From Bradyrhizobium sp. CCBAU 051011 (GTDB lineage Bacteria; Pseudomonadota; Alphaproteobacteria; Rhizobiales; Xanthobacteraceae), in assembly GCF_009930815.1 (NCBI RefSeq), contig NZ_CP022222.1:3452501-3516500 (forward strand): a DNA stretch of 64,000 nt, written 5' to 3'. Under the pieces are notes generated by a model, which was not told where the DNA came from, made no database searches, and saw nothing but the letters and a program-made list of their open reading frames with translations. The position numbers and the translations under genes were made by a program. The stretch's first letter is position 1, and each line of letters starts with the position of its first letter. Positions 9,372-17,582 of this stretch are shown here, piece by piece.

Positions 9372-9575
9372 TCAGCCCTTGCGATGGCTGCGAATGATTG
9401 CCTGGCGATATTCGTCCGCCGTGAGGCCTTTGCTGCGCGCATCGTTGGCGCGCTTTTTCATCGCCGGCGTGAGCTTGATGCCCTCGACTTCACTGATCTT
9501 GGCAAAGCGATCGCTTCCGAGCACGAACCGGCCAGACCCCGCCTTTTTTGCCGCAATGTTCTTCCGTTTCACCAT
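9372..9575 (-). CDS. putative Fic antitoxin (class I, small upstream protein)
   Basis: A 67-residue basic protein beginning MVKRKNIAAKK at the ATG complementary to 9573-9575; a longer frame reaching 10103 only overlaps the next gene. It precedes fic by 8 bp. Its centre reads AKISEVEGIKLTP, followed by a helix-rich TADEYRQAIIRSHRKG tail. Class I Fic antitoxins inhibit through an (S/T)xxxE(G/N) helix. Here the Glu-Gly pair (E31, G32) is present, but the serine is at spacing SxxEG rather than SxxxEG. The role comes from position and this partial motif. Confidence 0.72.
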   Translation of the reverse strand: MVKRKNIAAKKAGSGRFVLGSDRFAKISEVEGIKLTPAMKKRANDARSKGLTADEYRQAIIRSHRKG

Positions 9576-9658
9576 AACCGCAGGATACCACGAGTCGTAG
9601 CCAATAGCACGCACAGGAATCGGCACGCGAGTGATGGTTGGGGGAGGAAGGACGCCGC

Positions 9659-10189
9659 CTACGGCGTCCCGATGCCCATTTCCTTCAGCGCGGCCAGCAT
9701 TCGTTCCGGCGGCTGCATCTGGATGGTCAGCGCGTTGCCGGTCTCCAGGAGGCTCTTCAGGCTCGACAGGATTGCGGGCCAGCCCGTGCGGCCGCCGGAC
9801 AGGATGTCGTCGCTGATGTCGCGGTCGTGCGATTGCAGCATCGTCAGCTTGACGACATCGCCGGCCTGCTCGATCTCGTAAGTCACGAGCGTCGGCCCGA
9901 GCTTTTCCACCAGCGCCGGCCAGTTGACGTTGAAGGTGACGGTGAGCTTCCTTGGCGGTTCGCACTCGATCACCTCGCCCGAAATATGCAGGGCGCCGTC
10001 CGGCGTTCGCATAATGAAGGCACCGCCGATCCTCTGATCGACTTCGACCGCATGGCCGGAGAAATACTTCCTGGAAAATTCCGCGCGCGTCAGCGCCTCC
10101 CACACCTTCTCCGGCGTCGAGGCGATGTAGATCGTGTAGACGATCGCCGGCTTGAACTCTATGATATTCAGAGCCTCAGGCTTACTCAT
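9659..10189 (-). CDS. SRPBCC / AHSA1-type (START-like) protein
   Basis: A 176-residue START-fold protein. The opening TIYIASTPEKVWEALTRAEFSRKYFSG is the classic AHSA1 (activator of Hsp90 ATPase homologue 1-like) start. A GTG sits one codon upstream of the chosen ATG. The gene overlaps the end of the ArsR gene upstream by 8 bp, so the two are translationally coupled. ArsR-SRPBCC pairs are very common and probably bind or act on small hydrophobic molecules; the ligand is not known. Confidence 0.88.
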   Translation of the reverse strand: MSKPEALNIIEFKPAIVYTIYIASTPEKVWEALTRAEFSRKYFSGHAVEVDQRIGGAFIMRTPDGALHISGEVIECEPPRKLTVTFNVNWPALVEKLGPTLVTYEIEQAGDVVKLTMLQSHDRDISDDILSGGRTGWPAILSSLKSLLETGNALTIQMQPPERMLAALKEMGIGTP

Positions 10190-10496
10190 CACGCTTCTCC
10201 AACTGCCGTTTCAACTCGCTAAGCGCGGCAAGTTTCCCGCGCTCGAATTTCTTGATCCACCGCTCGCCGATCTGATGAATCGGAACCGGATTGAGGTAAT
10301 GCAGCTTCTCGCGGCCATGCCGGAGCGTGGAGACGAGGTTGGCTGCTTCGAGAATTCCAAGGTGCTTGGTCACGGCCTGCCGCGTCATGTCCAGGCCGCC
10401 GCAGAGCTCGTTCAGCGTCTGTCCGTTTTTGGCGTGAAGCCGGTCCAGCAGCGCGCGCCGCGACGCGTCGGCGAGCGCTTTGAAGACCTCATCCAT
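10182..10496 (-). CDS. ArsR-family regulator
   Basis: A winged-helix repressor of about 104 residues: MDEVFKALADASRRALLDRL, then LNELCGGLDMTRQAVTKHLGILEAANLVSTLRHGREKLHYLNP. No metal-binding cysteine pair typical of arsenic sensors is present, so it belongs to the non-metal group that partners SRPBCC proteins. I chose the ATG at 10496 rather than the upstream TTG at 10514, because the palindrome GCAACC-AAAA-GGTTGC lies over that TTG. It probably represses its own operon. Confidence 0.88.
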   Translation of the reverse strand: MDEVFKALADASRRALLDRLHAKNGQTLNELCGGLDMTRQAVTKHLGILEAANLVSTLRHGREKLHYLNPVPIHQIGERWIKKFERGKLAALSELKRQLEKRDE

Positions 10497-10510
10497 GCCC
10501 AAGATAATAG

Positions 10511-10526
10511 GCAACCAAAAGGTTGC
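10511..10526. promoter_or_regulatory. ArsR-type operator palindrome
   Basis: GCAACC-AAAA-GGTTGC is a perfect 6+6 inverted repeat 14 bp upstream of the ArsR ATG. AACC...GGTT palindromes are typical in front of ArsR/SRPBCC operons. It also lies about 90 bp upstream of the divergent secreted-protein gene and could affect it. Confidence 0.6.
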
Positions 10527-10615
10527 ATGTCAAGGGCGTGTGTTTGGCGCGGCCCGAGGTTGTGTTACCGTGTCGTCAGCCAACGCAGATTGGTCTTGAA
10601 CAGTCGGGGTGGAAC

Positions 10616-12058
10616 ATGGGCGATCGCCTCAAACTCGCAGCCTGGTGCGCGATCCATTTCCTCACATGCTCGGGCGCCGAGGCGCAGCAACAGGTGATCG
10701 GCGCGCCGCCCGAAGCCTCCAACATGAAGCTGGTTGGAACCAGCGATCTGCAGGCGCGCAGCGCTTATCAGCCGACCATCCACCATCAGGGCGACCGCTG
10801 GATTGCCTATATCGGTCATCACGGCGGCAGCGACGAAATTCCGGCGCCGGTCAATCCGCTGACCGGCAAGGCGGAGCCGAACGGCACGTCGATCGTCGAC
10901 GTCACCAATCCCTCGCAGCCGAAATATCTGCGCCACCTCCCGGGACAGGAAGGCAAATATGAAGGGGGCGGCGCGCAGATGGTGCGGATCTGTGACGGCA
11001 AGGCATTGCCGAAGGGCGATCGCAACGCGGTTTACATGCTCAGGACTTTTGGCGGCGAGGCGCATGAGATCTGGAATGTCGCCGATCCCGCCAATCCTGT
11101 GCTGATCACGCGGATAGCCGGCCTGAAGGACACGCACAAGAACTGGTGGGAGTGCGACACCGGCATTGCCTTCCTGGTTTCGGGCGCGCCGGACTGGCGC
11201 ACGCGCCGCATGACGCAGGTCTACGATCTCTCCGATCCCGCCCATCCGCAGAAGATCCGCGATTTCGGCCTGCCCGGCCAGGAGCCCGGCTCAACCGGCG
11301 CGGTGCCGACCGAACTGCATGGGCCGATCTCGACCGGGCCTTCCGGCAACCGGATCTATTTCGGCTACGGCACCAACAAGGGCGGCATCTTGCAGATTGT
11401 CGACCGCGAGAAACTGCTCAACGGGCCCAAGGAGCCGACCCCTGACAATCTGCGGCTGCCGGAAATTGCGCGGCTGCCGATGTCGGCGTTCAACGGCGCC
11501 CACACGACCTTTCCGATGCTTGGCATGCCGATTGCAGAATTCGCGCGCGACAAGGACGGCAAGACCCGCGACATCGTGATGATCGTCGATGAGGCGATCC
11601 TGAACGAATGCAACGAGCCGCGGCAGATGGTGTGGTTCGCCGACGTCACTGTCGAGAACCGGCCGATGATGATCTCGAGCTACACCGTGCCGGAAGCGAG
11701 CGGAACGTTTTGCGAGCGGGGCGGGCGGTTCGGCGCGCATTCCTCCAACGAGAGCATGGCGCCGGTGTTCTACAAGAAGATGGCCTTCATCGCCTTCTTC
11801 AATGCAGGCGTTCGCGCCCTCGACATTCGCGATCCCTTTCATCCCGCCGAGGTCGGCTATTTCATTCCGGCGATCACGGCGGCGACCGACAAGCGCTGCG
11901 TCAAGATCGATGACAAGAACCGCTGCAAGGTCGCGATCCAGACCAACAATGTCGAAACCGACGAGCGCGGCTACATCTACATCGTCGACCGCGCCAACAC
12001 CGGCCTGCACATTCTGGAACTGACCGGCCCGGCGCGCGCCGTCGCCGGCCTGCCGTAA
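10616..12058 (+). CDS. secreted LVIVD-repeat / beta-propeller-like protein
   Basis: The ATG at 10616 is followed by a signal peptide (LKLAAWCAIHFLTCSGAEAQ), so I use it rather than the frame start at 10523. The 480-residue mature region has repeats of the type VDVTNPSQPKYLRHL, WNVADPANPVLITRI, YDLSDPAHPQKIRDF and LDIRDPFHPAEVGYF, characteristic of LVIVD-type beta-propeller proteins. It is likely periplasmic or secreted. No catalytic motif is apparent and the function is unknown. The next gene follows after 10 bp. Confidence 0.82.
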   Translation: MGDRLKLAAWCAIHFLTCSGAEAQQQVIGAPPEASNMKLVGTSDLQARSAYQPTIHHQGDRWIAYIGHHGGSDEIPAPVNPLTGKAEPNGTSIVDVTNPSQPKYLRHLPGQEGKYEGGGAQMVRICDGKALPKGDRNAVYMLRTFGGEAHEIWNVADPANPVLITRIAGLKDTHKNWWECDTGIAFLVSGAPDWRTRRMTQVYDLSDPAHPQKIRDFGLPGQEPGSTGAVPTELHGPISTGPSGNRIYFGYGTNKGGILQIVDREKLLNGPKEPTPDNLRLPEIARLPMSAFNGAHTTFPMLGMPIAEFARDKDGKTRDIVMIVDEAILNECNEPRQMVWFADVTVENRPMMISSYTVPEASGTFCERGGRFGAHSSNESMAPVFYKKMAFIAFFNAGVRALDIRDPFHPAEVGYFIPAITAATDKRCVKIDDKNRCKVAIQTNNVETDERGYIYIVDRANTGLHILELTGPARAVAGLP

Positions 12059-12068
12059 GGGGCCGGCG

Positions 12069-12614
12069 ATGCGCCGCTGGCCGGTCATCGCGTTCGCCAC
12101 CATCGCGCTCGGTGCGCTGTCGGGCGCTGCGGCCTACCAGCATGCAGGGTCGTTTCAGCACGAAGGGAATGGCGAGTGGCGGGAAATCGCTTGGCCGTTC
12201 CCGCGCGATGGCTGGCCTGCCGGCAAGGCTTTTCGCTGCGATGGATGCGGCGGCGATGTCGCGATCTATCTACGGCCGAAGATCGGTTTCTGCAATTGCG
12301 ACCGCGGCATCGCCGACGACGATGAGGTCGATCGCGTCGCCGATGTCGATTTGATAAATGAGCGCTTTGTGCCCGTCAGCAGCGGACAGGTGGTGCGCGT
12401 GGCAGATATGCCGGGGCGGATCAGGGCGTATGAGCTGCCGCCGGCCGCCAGCACGAGACACGCGGTGGGCATCGCCGTCTCGCGCCGCTGCGATCTCCTC
12501 GTCGCGGTCGCGCATGGCAACGGCGACGCGTCGGAGATAGGGCGCGCCGCGCTGGCGTTTCTGGCTACAAATGAGATGACCCGCTGGGTGATCGCCGCGA
12601 TGGAGGAACGGTGA
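12069..12614 (+). CDS. conserved hypothetical exported protein
   Basis: A 181-residue protein with an N-terminal signal or anchor (RRWPVIAFATIALGALSGAAA), starting 10 bp after the propeller gene and probably co-transcribed with it. It contains CDGCGG and FCNCDRG, four closely spaced cysteines that might form disulphides or bind a metal. I do not recognise the family. Co-export with the propeller protein is inferred from the gene order. Confidence 0.68.
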   Translation: MRRWPVIAFATIALGALSGAAAYQHAGSFQHEGNGEWREIAWPFPRDGWPAGKAFRCDGCGGDVAIYLRPKIGFCNCDRGIADDDEVDRVADVDLINERFVPVSSGQVVRVADMPGRIRAYELPPAASTRHAVGIAVSRRCDLLVAVAHGNGDASEIGRAALAFLATNEMTRWVIAAMEER

Positions 12615-12740
12615 CGGTGCTTCTTAACCTCGCCCCAGCACTCTCCCCGTAAAGAACGGGCAGAGAGAGTCAGAGCGCGGCTTCCATCTGCGGCTCCCAC
12701 ATGCATAATGTCCTAACCGCCCTCACAGCCGGAACCCCAC

Positions 12741-13343
12741 ATGTCTCTCCAGGTCTATCTCGCCTTTGTCGCCGCCTGCATCGCACTCGCCTTGTTGCCC
12801 GGTCCAGTCGTCACGCTGTTGATCGCGAACGGGTTGCGGTACGGGACGCGCGCGGCGATGATCAATTGCGCCGGAGTACAAACCGCGATGGCGATCGTGA
12901 TCGGCACCGTCGCCATCGGTCTGACCTCGCTGATGGCGACCATGGGTTACTGGTTCGACTGGGTGCGCTTTGCCGGTGCAGCCTACCTGATCTGGCTGGG
13001 CATCAAGCTGATCCGCGAGCCGGTCGAGGGCGTCAACGCCGACGAGCCGCCACCGCCGCCGCGCGGCGGTTTCTTCCTGCAGGGCTTTCTGGTGCTGCTC
13101 TCCAATCCGAAGGTGCTGATTTTCTTCGGCGCGTTCATCCCGCAGTTCATGGACATGGAGAAGCCTCATCTGCCGCAGGTGGCCCTGCTGGGCATCACCT
13201 TCATGGTGATCGCCGCCTCGACCGATGCGATCTATGCGCTGCTGGCCGGCCGGGCGCGAAAATTCTTCTCCAAGCAGCGGACGCGGCTGGTATCGCGCGT
13301 CTCCGGCGGCGTCATGATCGGTGGTGGCATCTGGCGGCGCTGA
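12741..13343 (+). CDS. LysE/RhtB-family amino-acid exporter
   Basis: A 200-residue inner-membrane protein of about six helices with the family start LPGPVVTLLIANGLRYGTRAAM and the conserved NPKVLIFFGAFIPQF segment. LysE-type exporters pump out amino acids or their analogues; the substrate is not predictable. A second member of the family is encoded at 33015-33632. The gene is not in an obvious operon. Confidence 0.88.
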   Translation: MSLQVYLAFVAACIALALLPGPVVTLLIANGLRYGTRAAMINCAGVQTAMAIVIGTVAIGLTSLMATMGYWFDWVRFAGAAYLIWLGIKLIREPVEGVNADEPPPPPRGGFFLQGFLVLLSNPKVLIFFGAFIPQFMDMEKPHLPQVALLGITFMVIAASTDAIYALLAGRARKFFSKQRTRLVSRVSGGVMIGGGIWRR

Positions 13344-13382
13344 CACGGGCGCGCTGATTTTACAGCCGTTGCTTCGAGCGCA

Positions 13383-13604
13383 TTAGCGACGTCGCTTTCC
13401 GTAGTACGGGTTGGTCACGCATTGCGCCGAACGGCCGGATGCGACTGCCTTGCACTGCGCCATGGACGCAAAGCGACATGAAATGCCGCCTTGAGGCCCG
13501 TATGACTGCAGGCAAACCGGGTAAGCCGGATCATACGTCTGGGCTTGCGCGGGCAGCGTCGTCAGACCCAGAACCAGCACGGCCGAAATGATCAATGCGC
13601 GCAC
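13383..13604 (-). CDS. DUF3551 small exported protein
   Basis: I place the start at the GTG at 13604, because GGAGAG lies five bases upstream of it and the product then begins with a proper signal peptide (RALIISAVLVLGLTTLPAQAQ). The mature part reads YDPAYPVCLQSYG...CRFASMAQCKAV...CVTNPYY, which is the DUF3551 pattern with conserved cysteines. This family is plentiful in Bradyrhizobium; its function is unknown. Confidence 0.85.
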   Translation of the reverse strand: MRALIISAVLVLGLTTLPAQAQTYDPAYPVCLQSYGPQGGISCRFASMAQCKAVASGRSAQCVTNPYYGKRRR

Positions 13605-13974
13605 CTTAACTCTCCGTTGTGTGCGTGAGAGGCGTCGGCGGGGCAATCTGCGCATGGAGACCTCGTCTGACAAACCGCGCCGTCGCCTAGATTTTCGATT
13701 TAGGATAACTCTGTTGTTTGATTTACATCAACGGCAGGTCGCTCTCGCATGCAATTGCGCGCGGGCGATCGGTAAGGCGGGGTGACCGAATACTGCACGT
13801 TGGATCAATAGCAAACGCTGCCGGTTCACGCTTCGATGCGATTGCGGCCGCAGCTTGCCGGCACCCACCCGCCAAGCGTGCTCGTGCGCCGGCGAGACCC
13901 CCGGCTCGTCCCTCAAGCGGCCAGGGCGGTCTTGCCGGCAGGTCGCACTGTGTGGGCCAAAGGAGGGGCATCCC
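13605..13974. other. 370-bp intergenic stretch
   Basis: Divergent upstream regions of the DUF3551 gene (left) and the zinc-ribbon gene (right). It includes an AT-richer patch near 13690-13735 that may hold promoters. I see no convincing gene, repeat or hairpin; the short frames here are GC-driven. Confidence 0.5.
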
Positions 13975-14145
13975 TTGGAGACGATACATCTGGACTGTCC
14001 GAAATGCGGACGGAAAATGATCCTGGTCGCAACGCGCGACGGCAAGATCCCTGCGGTCATGCAGTGCCCGACATGCGACCGTCCCGACCCGCTGAAATCC
14101 GAAATCGTCGAAGGCTGGATCAGCTCGCTTCGGCCGCCTGCGTGA
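13975..14145 (+). CDS. small zinc-ribbon protein
   Basis: A TTG start at 13975 is well placed behind AAAGGAGGG (13959-13967). The 56-residue product begins METIHLDCPKCGRKM and has a second pair in MQCPTCDRPDPL, giving CxxC-x(n)-CxxC, a zinc-ribbon signature. Upstream codons in this frame have no good start. Small proteins of this type are frequent in Bradyrhizobium, without known function. Confidence 0.75.
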   Translation: METIHLDCPKCGRKMILVATRDGKIPAVMQCPTCDRPDPLKSEIVEGWISSLRPPA

Positions 14146-14234
14146 CCCGCAACTCGCCGCTGCGATCTCGTGTCAGGGCTCAATGAATGGCCAGCATCTT
14201 CACACGTGGAAGCGAAACGCGAGCCACGCGGGCA

Positions 14235-14271
14235 GTACGTTCCCTTCCCCACAAGTGGGGAAGGAACGTAC
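14235..14271. terminator. long hairpin between convergent genes
   Basis: GTACGTTC(c)CTTCCCCAC at 14235-14252 pairs with GTGGGGAAGGAACGTAC at 14255-14271, with a two-base loop and one bulged base. It lies between the ends of the zinc-ribbon gene and the amidohydrolase gene and may act as a bidirectional terminator. It also resembles a dispersed CCTTCCCCAC/GTGGGGAAGG repeat. There is no U-run. Confidence 0.45.
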
Positions 14272-14319
14272 CTGCTGCATGGCATGCTGCGCGGCACAAG
14301 CAGCCCAAAGCAATCGGGG

Positions 14320-15117
14320 TCAAATCAACCGCTGCGCTCGCAGTGCCACTTCGATCTCGCCAAGAATCCGCGCCAGCCGCTCCGCCCATGCCTTCTCGCC
14401 CGCGGGATCTGAGATCAGGTCCTGGCGGATCTCGATTCCCGTGTTCATCAGCCCGCGCGCCTCGCCGTGGACGGGGATCGTGTAGTCGGTCTCGTCGCTG
14501 ACGGCATAGGGCTCGTTGTCGCCGACCACGAGATCGCCCTCGGCGCGCAACAGTTTCAGAAGCCGCGGCGCCAGATGCGTGTCGCGGTGGTAGAGCGTGC
14601 CGATGTGCCAGGGCCGCGCGATCCCGGCATAGACGGGCGTAAAGCTGTGCAGGGATACCAGCACCGTCGGCATGCCTGCGTTGCCGCGCTGGTCGATGAT
14701 CTCGCCGATGCGGCGGTGATAGGGATCGAATACCTGCGCACGCCGGATCGCGGCAGCTTCGCGCGAAATGCCTTCGTTGCCGGGTATCGTGGTCGCCTCG
14801 CTGATGCGCGGGATCGAGCTTGCGACATGGGGCGGGCGGTTGCAGTCGATCACGAGGCGCGAGTATCGCTGCACGATCAGATGCGCATCCAGATGCGCAG
14901 ACAGCGCTTCCGCGACGCCGGCGATCCCGATGTCCAAGGCGATATGGCGCGTCAGTTCGCTCTCGCTCACGCCGAGATCGCCGAGCAGGCGCGGAATAAG
15001 CCTGCCGTAATGGTCACATGTGAGCAGAAACGGCGAGCGGCCCGCCGCATTATATTCATGGACTGGAGGAACATCCTCGGCGCTGAGGAGTAGGGCTGTG
15101 CTTGCAGAGTCGTTCAA
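14320..15117 (-). CDS. N-formylglutamate amidohydrolase family protein
   Basis: A 265-residue metal-dependent hydrolase. Visible landmarks are SPFLLTCDHYGRLIPRLLGDLG near the start, YSRLVIDCNRPP, SLHSFTPVYAG and DNEPYAVSDETDYTIPVHGEARGL, all typical of the FGase family. Members hydrolyse N-formylglutamate from histidine breakdown, or act as amidases on related compounds. The start is set at the TTG at 15117, behind AGGGAA, because the longer frame to 15384 runs into the divergent gene. No hut genes are nearby. Confidence 0.85.
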   Translation of the reverse strand: MNDSASTALLLSAEDVPPVHEYNAAGRSPFLLTCDHYGRLIPRLLGDLGVSESELTRHIALDIGIAGVAEALSAHLDAHLIVQRYSRLVIDCNRPPHVASSIPRISEATTIPGNEGISREAAAIRRAQVFDPYHRRIGEIIDQRGNAGMPTVLVSLHSFTPVYAGIARPWHIGTLYHRDTHLAPRLLKLLRAEGDLVVGDNEPYAVSDETDYTIPVHGEARGLMNTGIEIRQDLISDPAGEKAWAERLARILGEIEVALRAQRLI

Positions 15118-15219
15118 ATCATTTTCCCTGAACCGGTGCCTATCGAAGCGGCAGCCCGATCTACAATTGAGCAGGATTCGGCCTAGATGAGACCTACCAG
15201 AATCGACGATTGTTTGACG

Positions 15220-16140
15220 ATGCCGCTCCTGACCATCAATCACAAGACTGTTTATCGCTATACGCGCCCGGTCGCGTTCGGCGAACACCGCGTCATGCTG
15301 CGCCCGCTGCCGGGGCACGACCTGCACATCCGCGCCAGCCACCTCGAGATCGAGCCGCAGCCGATGCAGCTGCGCTGGATCCACGACGTGTTTGGCAACA
15401 GCGTGGCGATCGCGACCTTCGACGAGCGCGCCGACACGCTATCGTTCACCGCGACCGCGACCGTCGAGCACAGTCCAGCGGAAGAGTTCGCGCTGACGCC
15501 GGACGATCCGGCCTATTTCTATCCGTTCCTCTATGACGACGAGGAGTTTCCGGACCTGTTGCAGTTCGTCACGCCGCAATACGGCGATCCCAACGGCGAG
15601 CTGTCGGCCTGGGCGCGACAATTTCTCGACGCCGAGGCGCCGACGCCGACGTTCAAGATTCTCAGCGGCATGACGCACGGCATTCGCAAGGCCTTCGTCT
15701 ATCGCAAGCGCCATGAGCAGGGCACCCAGCATCCGCTCGATACGCTGCAGACCGGCTCGGGCACCTGCCGCGACTATGCGCAGTTTATGATCGAGGCGCT
15801 GCGCCGGCTCGGCATCGCCGCGCGCTTCGTCTCCGGCTACATCTTCATTCCCGGCGACGGCGCGCATGGTTATGTCGGCGGCGGCTCGACCCATGCTTGG
15901 GTGCAGGTTTACCTGCCGAGCGCGGGGTGGATCGAGTTTGATCCGACCAACGGCATCGTCGGCACCCGCGATCTGATCCGTGTTGCGGTGGCCCGCGATC
16001 CGCGCCAGGCGATCCCGGTGCACGGCACTTATCTGGGCTCAGCGGATGCATTCGCCGGCATGGAGGTCGATATCAGCGTCGTCGCGGCCGGCGAAGAGGC
16101 GGAAGTGGGGGAAGGGGTCCAGCAGGCGGAAGAGGTCTGA
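15220..16140 (+). CDS. transglutaminase-like cysteine protease family protein
   Basis: A 306-residue protein. An N-terminal beta domain (LLTINHKTVYRYTRPVAFGEH) is followed by the transglutaminase core with the catalytic Cys in GSGTCRDYAQFM, the His in STHAWVQVYLP and the Asp in WIEFDPTNG, so the triad is complete. The ATG at 15220 matches the usual family start; an in-frame ATG at 15187 is an alternative. The stop is three bases before the second transglutaminase gene. Such proteins act as peptidases or amidases; the substrate is unknown. Confidence 0.87.
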   Translation: MPLLTINHKTVYRYTRPVAFGEHRVMLRPLPGHDLHIRASHLEIEPQPMQLRWIHDVFGNSVAIATFDERADTLSFTATATVEHSPAEEFALTPDDPAYFYPFLYDDEEFPDLLQFVTPQYGDPNGELSAWARQFLDAEAPTPTFKILSGMTHGIRKAFVYRKRHEQGTQHPLDTLQTGSGTCRDYAQFMIEALRRLGIAARFVSGYIFIPGDGAHGYVGGGSTHAWVQVYLPSAGWIEFDPTNGIVGTRDLIRVAVARDPRQAIPVHGTYLGSADAFAGMEVDISVVAAGEEAEVGEGVQQAEEV

Positions 16141-16143
16141 TCC

Positions 16144-16956
16144 ATGGAGATCAAGGTCGGCTTCGAGATTTCCTATGCGGCCGCGCAGCCGACGCCGATG
16201 GTGATCATGCTCTCGATTCATCCCTCGCGCTTTGCCGACATCGTCGGCACCGAGCGCATTGTCGCCGAGCCTGACGTTCCGATCGGCTTCTATCGCGACA
16301 GCTTTGGCAATGTCTGTGGCCGCCTCGTCGCGCCCGCCGGTGGCGTCACGCTGCGCGGCGATGCGCTGGTACGCGATTCCGGTCTGCCCGATGCGGTGGT
16401 GCCGACCGCGCAGCAGGTGCCGATCGATCAACTGCCCGACGATGTGCTGCTCTATCTGATGCCGAGCCGCTATTGCGAGACCGACAAGCTGACCGACATC
16501 GCCTGGTCGCTGTTCGGCGCTACGCCGCCAGGCTGGGCACAGGTGCAGGCGATCGTCGACTTCGTGCACAACCACGTCACCTTCGGCTATCAGCACGCCC
16601 ATCACATGAAGTCGGCGCATGATGTCTATGAGCAGGGCGCCGGCGTCTGCCGCGATTTCGCGCACCTGGCGCTGACCTTCTGCCGCTGCATGAACATTCC
16701 GGCGCGATATTGCACCGGCTATCTCGGCGACATCGGCGTGCCGCGCAGCCCCGCGCCGATGGATTTCTCCGGCTGGTTCCAGGTCTACCTCTCCGGCCAG
16801 TGGTACACCTTCGACGCCCGCCACAATGTCCCCCGCATCGGCCGCGTCCTGATGGGCACCGGCCGCGACGCTGCCGACGTCGCGCTGACCACGAGCTTTG
16901 GCCGGATGGATCTGGTGAAGTTTTTCGTCGTCAGCGACGAGGTCGTGCCGGCGTAG
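16144..16956 (+). CDS. transglutaminase-like protein, catalytic His replaced
   Basis: A 270-residue paralogue following the previous gene at three bases' distance, so probably in one operon. The catalytic Cys is in GAGVCRDFAHLALTFCR and the Asp in WYTFDARHN. Where the neighbour has STHAWVQVY, this protein reads MDFSGWFQVY, so the expected catalytic histidine is a serine. It may have no hydrolase activity, or may use another base; the same substitution may be normal in this subfamily. Confidence 0.86.
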   Translation: MEIKVGFEISYAAAQPTPMVIMLSIHPSRFADIVGTERIVAEPDVPIGFYRDSFGNVCGRLVAPAGGVTLRGDALVRDSGLPDAVVPTAQQVPIDQLPDDVLLYLMPSRYCETDKLTDIAWSLFGATPPGWAQVQAIVDFVHNHVTFGYQHAHHMKSAHDVYEQGAGVCRDFAHLALTFCRCMNIPARYCTGYLGDIGVPRSPAPMDFSGWFQVYLSGQWYTFDARHNVPRIGRVLMGTGRDAADVALTTSFGRMDLVKFFVVSDEVVPA

Positions 16957-16963
16957 CTGGCTC

Positions 16964-17119
16964 CGTCATTGCGAGCCTACGGGTCGCGCGAATGCGCGCC
17001 CGATGACAGGCTCAGCGAAGCAATCCATTGCTCCGCACGACGGAAACACCGTATGGATTGCTTCGTCACTTCAGCGCAAAATTGCTTTGCAATTTTGTCG
17101 CGAGCTCCTCGCAATGACG
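16964..17119. repeat. dispersed inverted repeat (CATTGCGAG type)
   Basis: Outer arms are CGTCATTGCGAG at 16964-16975 and CTCGCAATGACG at 17108-17119. Inside them are GAAGCAATCCAT and ATGGATTGCTTC. The same ends and core occur again at 31245-31322. This is a repeat type widespread in Bradyrhizobium intergenic DNA. A long frame running through it (16969-17133) is not coding. Confidence 0.7.
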
Positions 17120-17133
17120 GTGTCCAAAGCTCC

Positions 17134-17532
17134 ATGATTTCAGATCGTCTCTTCGTCTACGGCACGCTGATGCGCGGCTTCGACCATCCGATGGCGCAGC
17201 TCTTGTCGCGCAGCGCGGATTTTTTGGGCACCGCCACCTGCCGCGGCCGGCTCTATTGCATCAAGCATTATCCGGGGCTCGTGCTGTCGGACGATCCGGC
17301 CGACATCGTGTTCGGCGAACTATATCGCCTGCGCGACCGCGACGCCTTGCTCGGCGAACTCGACATGTATGAAGCCTGCGGCGAAGGCTTTCCGGAGCCG
17401 ACCGAATACATCCGCCGCATGCTGCCGCTGGCGCTGGAAGACGGCAGCACCGGCGAGGCCTGGACCTATATCTACAACTGGCCGGTCACCGGCCTGCCGC
17501 AGATCGCATCGGGCAAATTTCTGGAAGACTGA
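17134..17532 (+). CDS. gamma-glutamylcyclotransferase family protein
   Basis: A 132-residue protein that starts RLFVYGTLMRGFDHP, the YGTL(M)RG signature of the GGCT/AIG2 fold, and has the later ELYRLRDRDALLGELDMYE segment with the catalytic-type Glu. These enzymes cyclise gamma-glutamyl amines or dipeptides, releasing 5-oxoproline. I use the ATG at 17134 because upstream codons lie in the dispersed repeat. It has no operon partners. Confidence 0.88.
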   Translation: MISDRLFVYGTLMRGFDHPMAQLLSRSADFLGTATCRGRLYCIKHYPGLVLSDDPADIVFGELYRLRDRDALLGELDMYEACGEGFPEPTEYIRRMLPLALEDGSTGEAWTYIYNWPVTGLPQIASGKFLED

Positions 17533-17582
17533 GTCTCTTGTCCCGGACGCGGTGTATCGCTCGCGGCGATGCGAAGCGAGAC

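Noticed and set aside
9372..10103. Antitoxin extended to 243 residues
   Set aside because: Codons before ATG 9575 only shadow the SRPBCC gene; the 67-residue version has a normal start.
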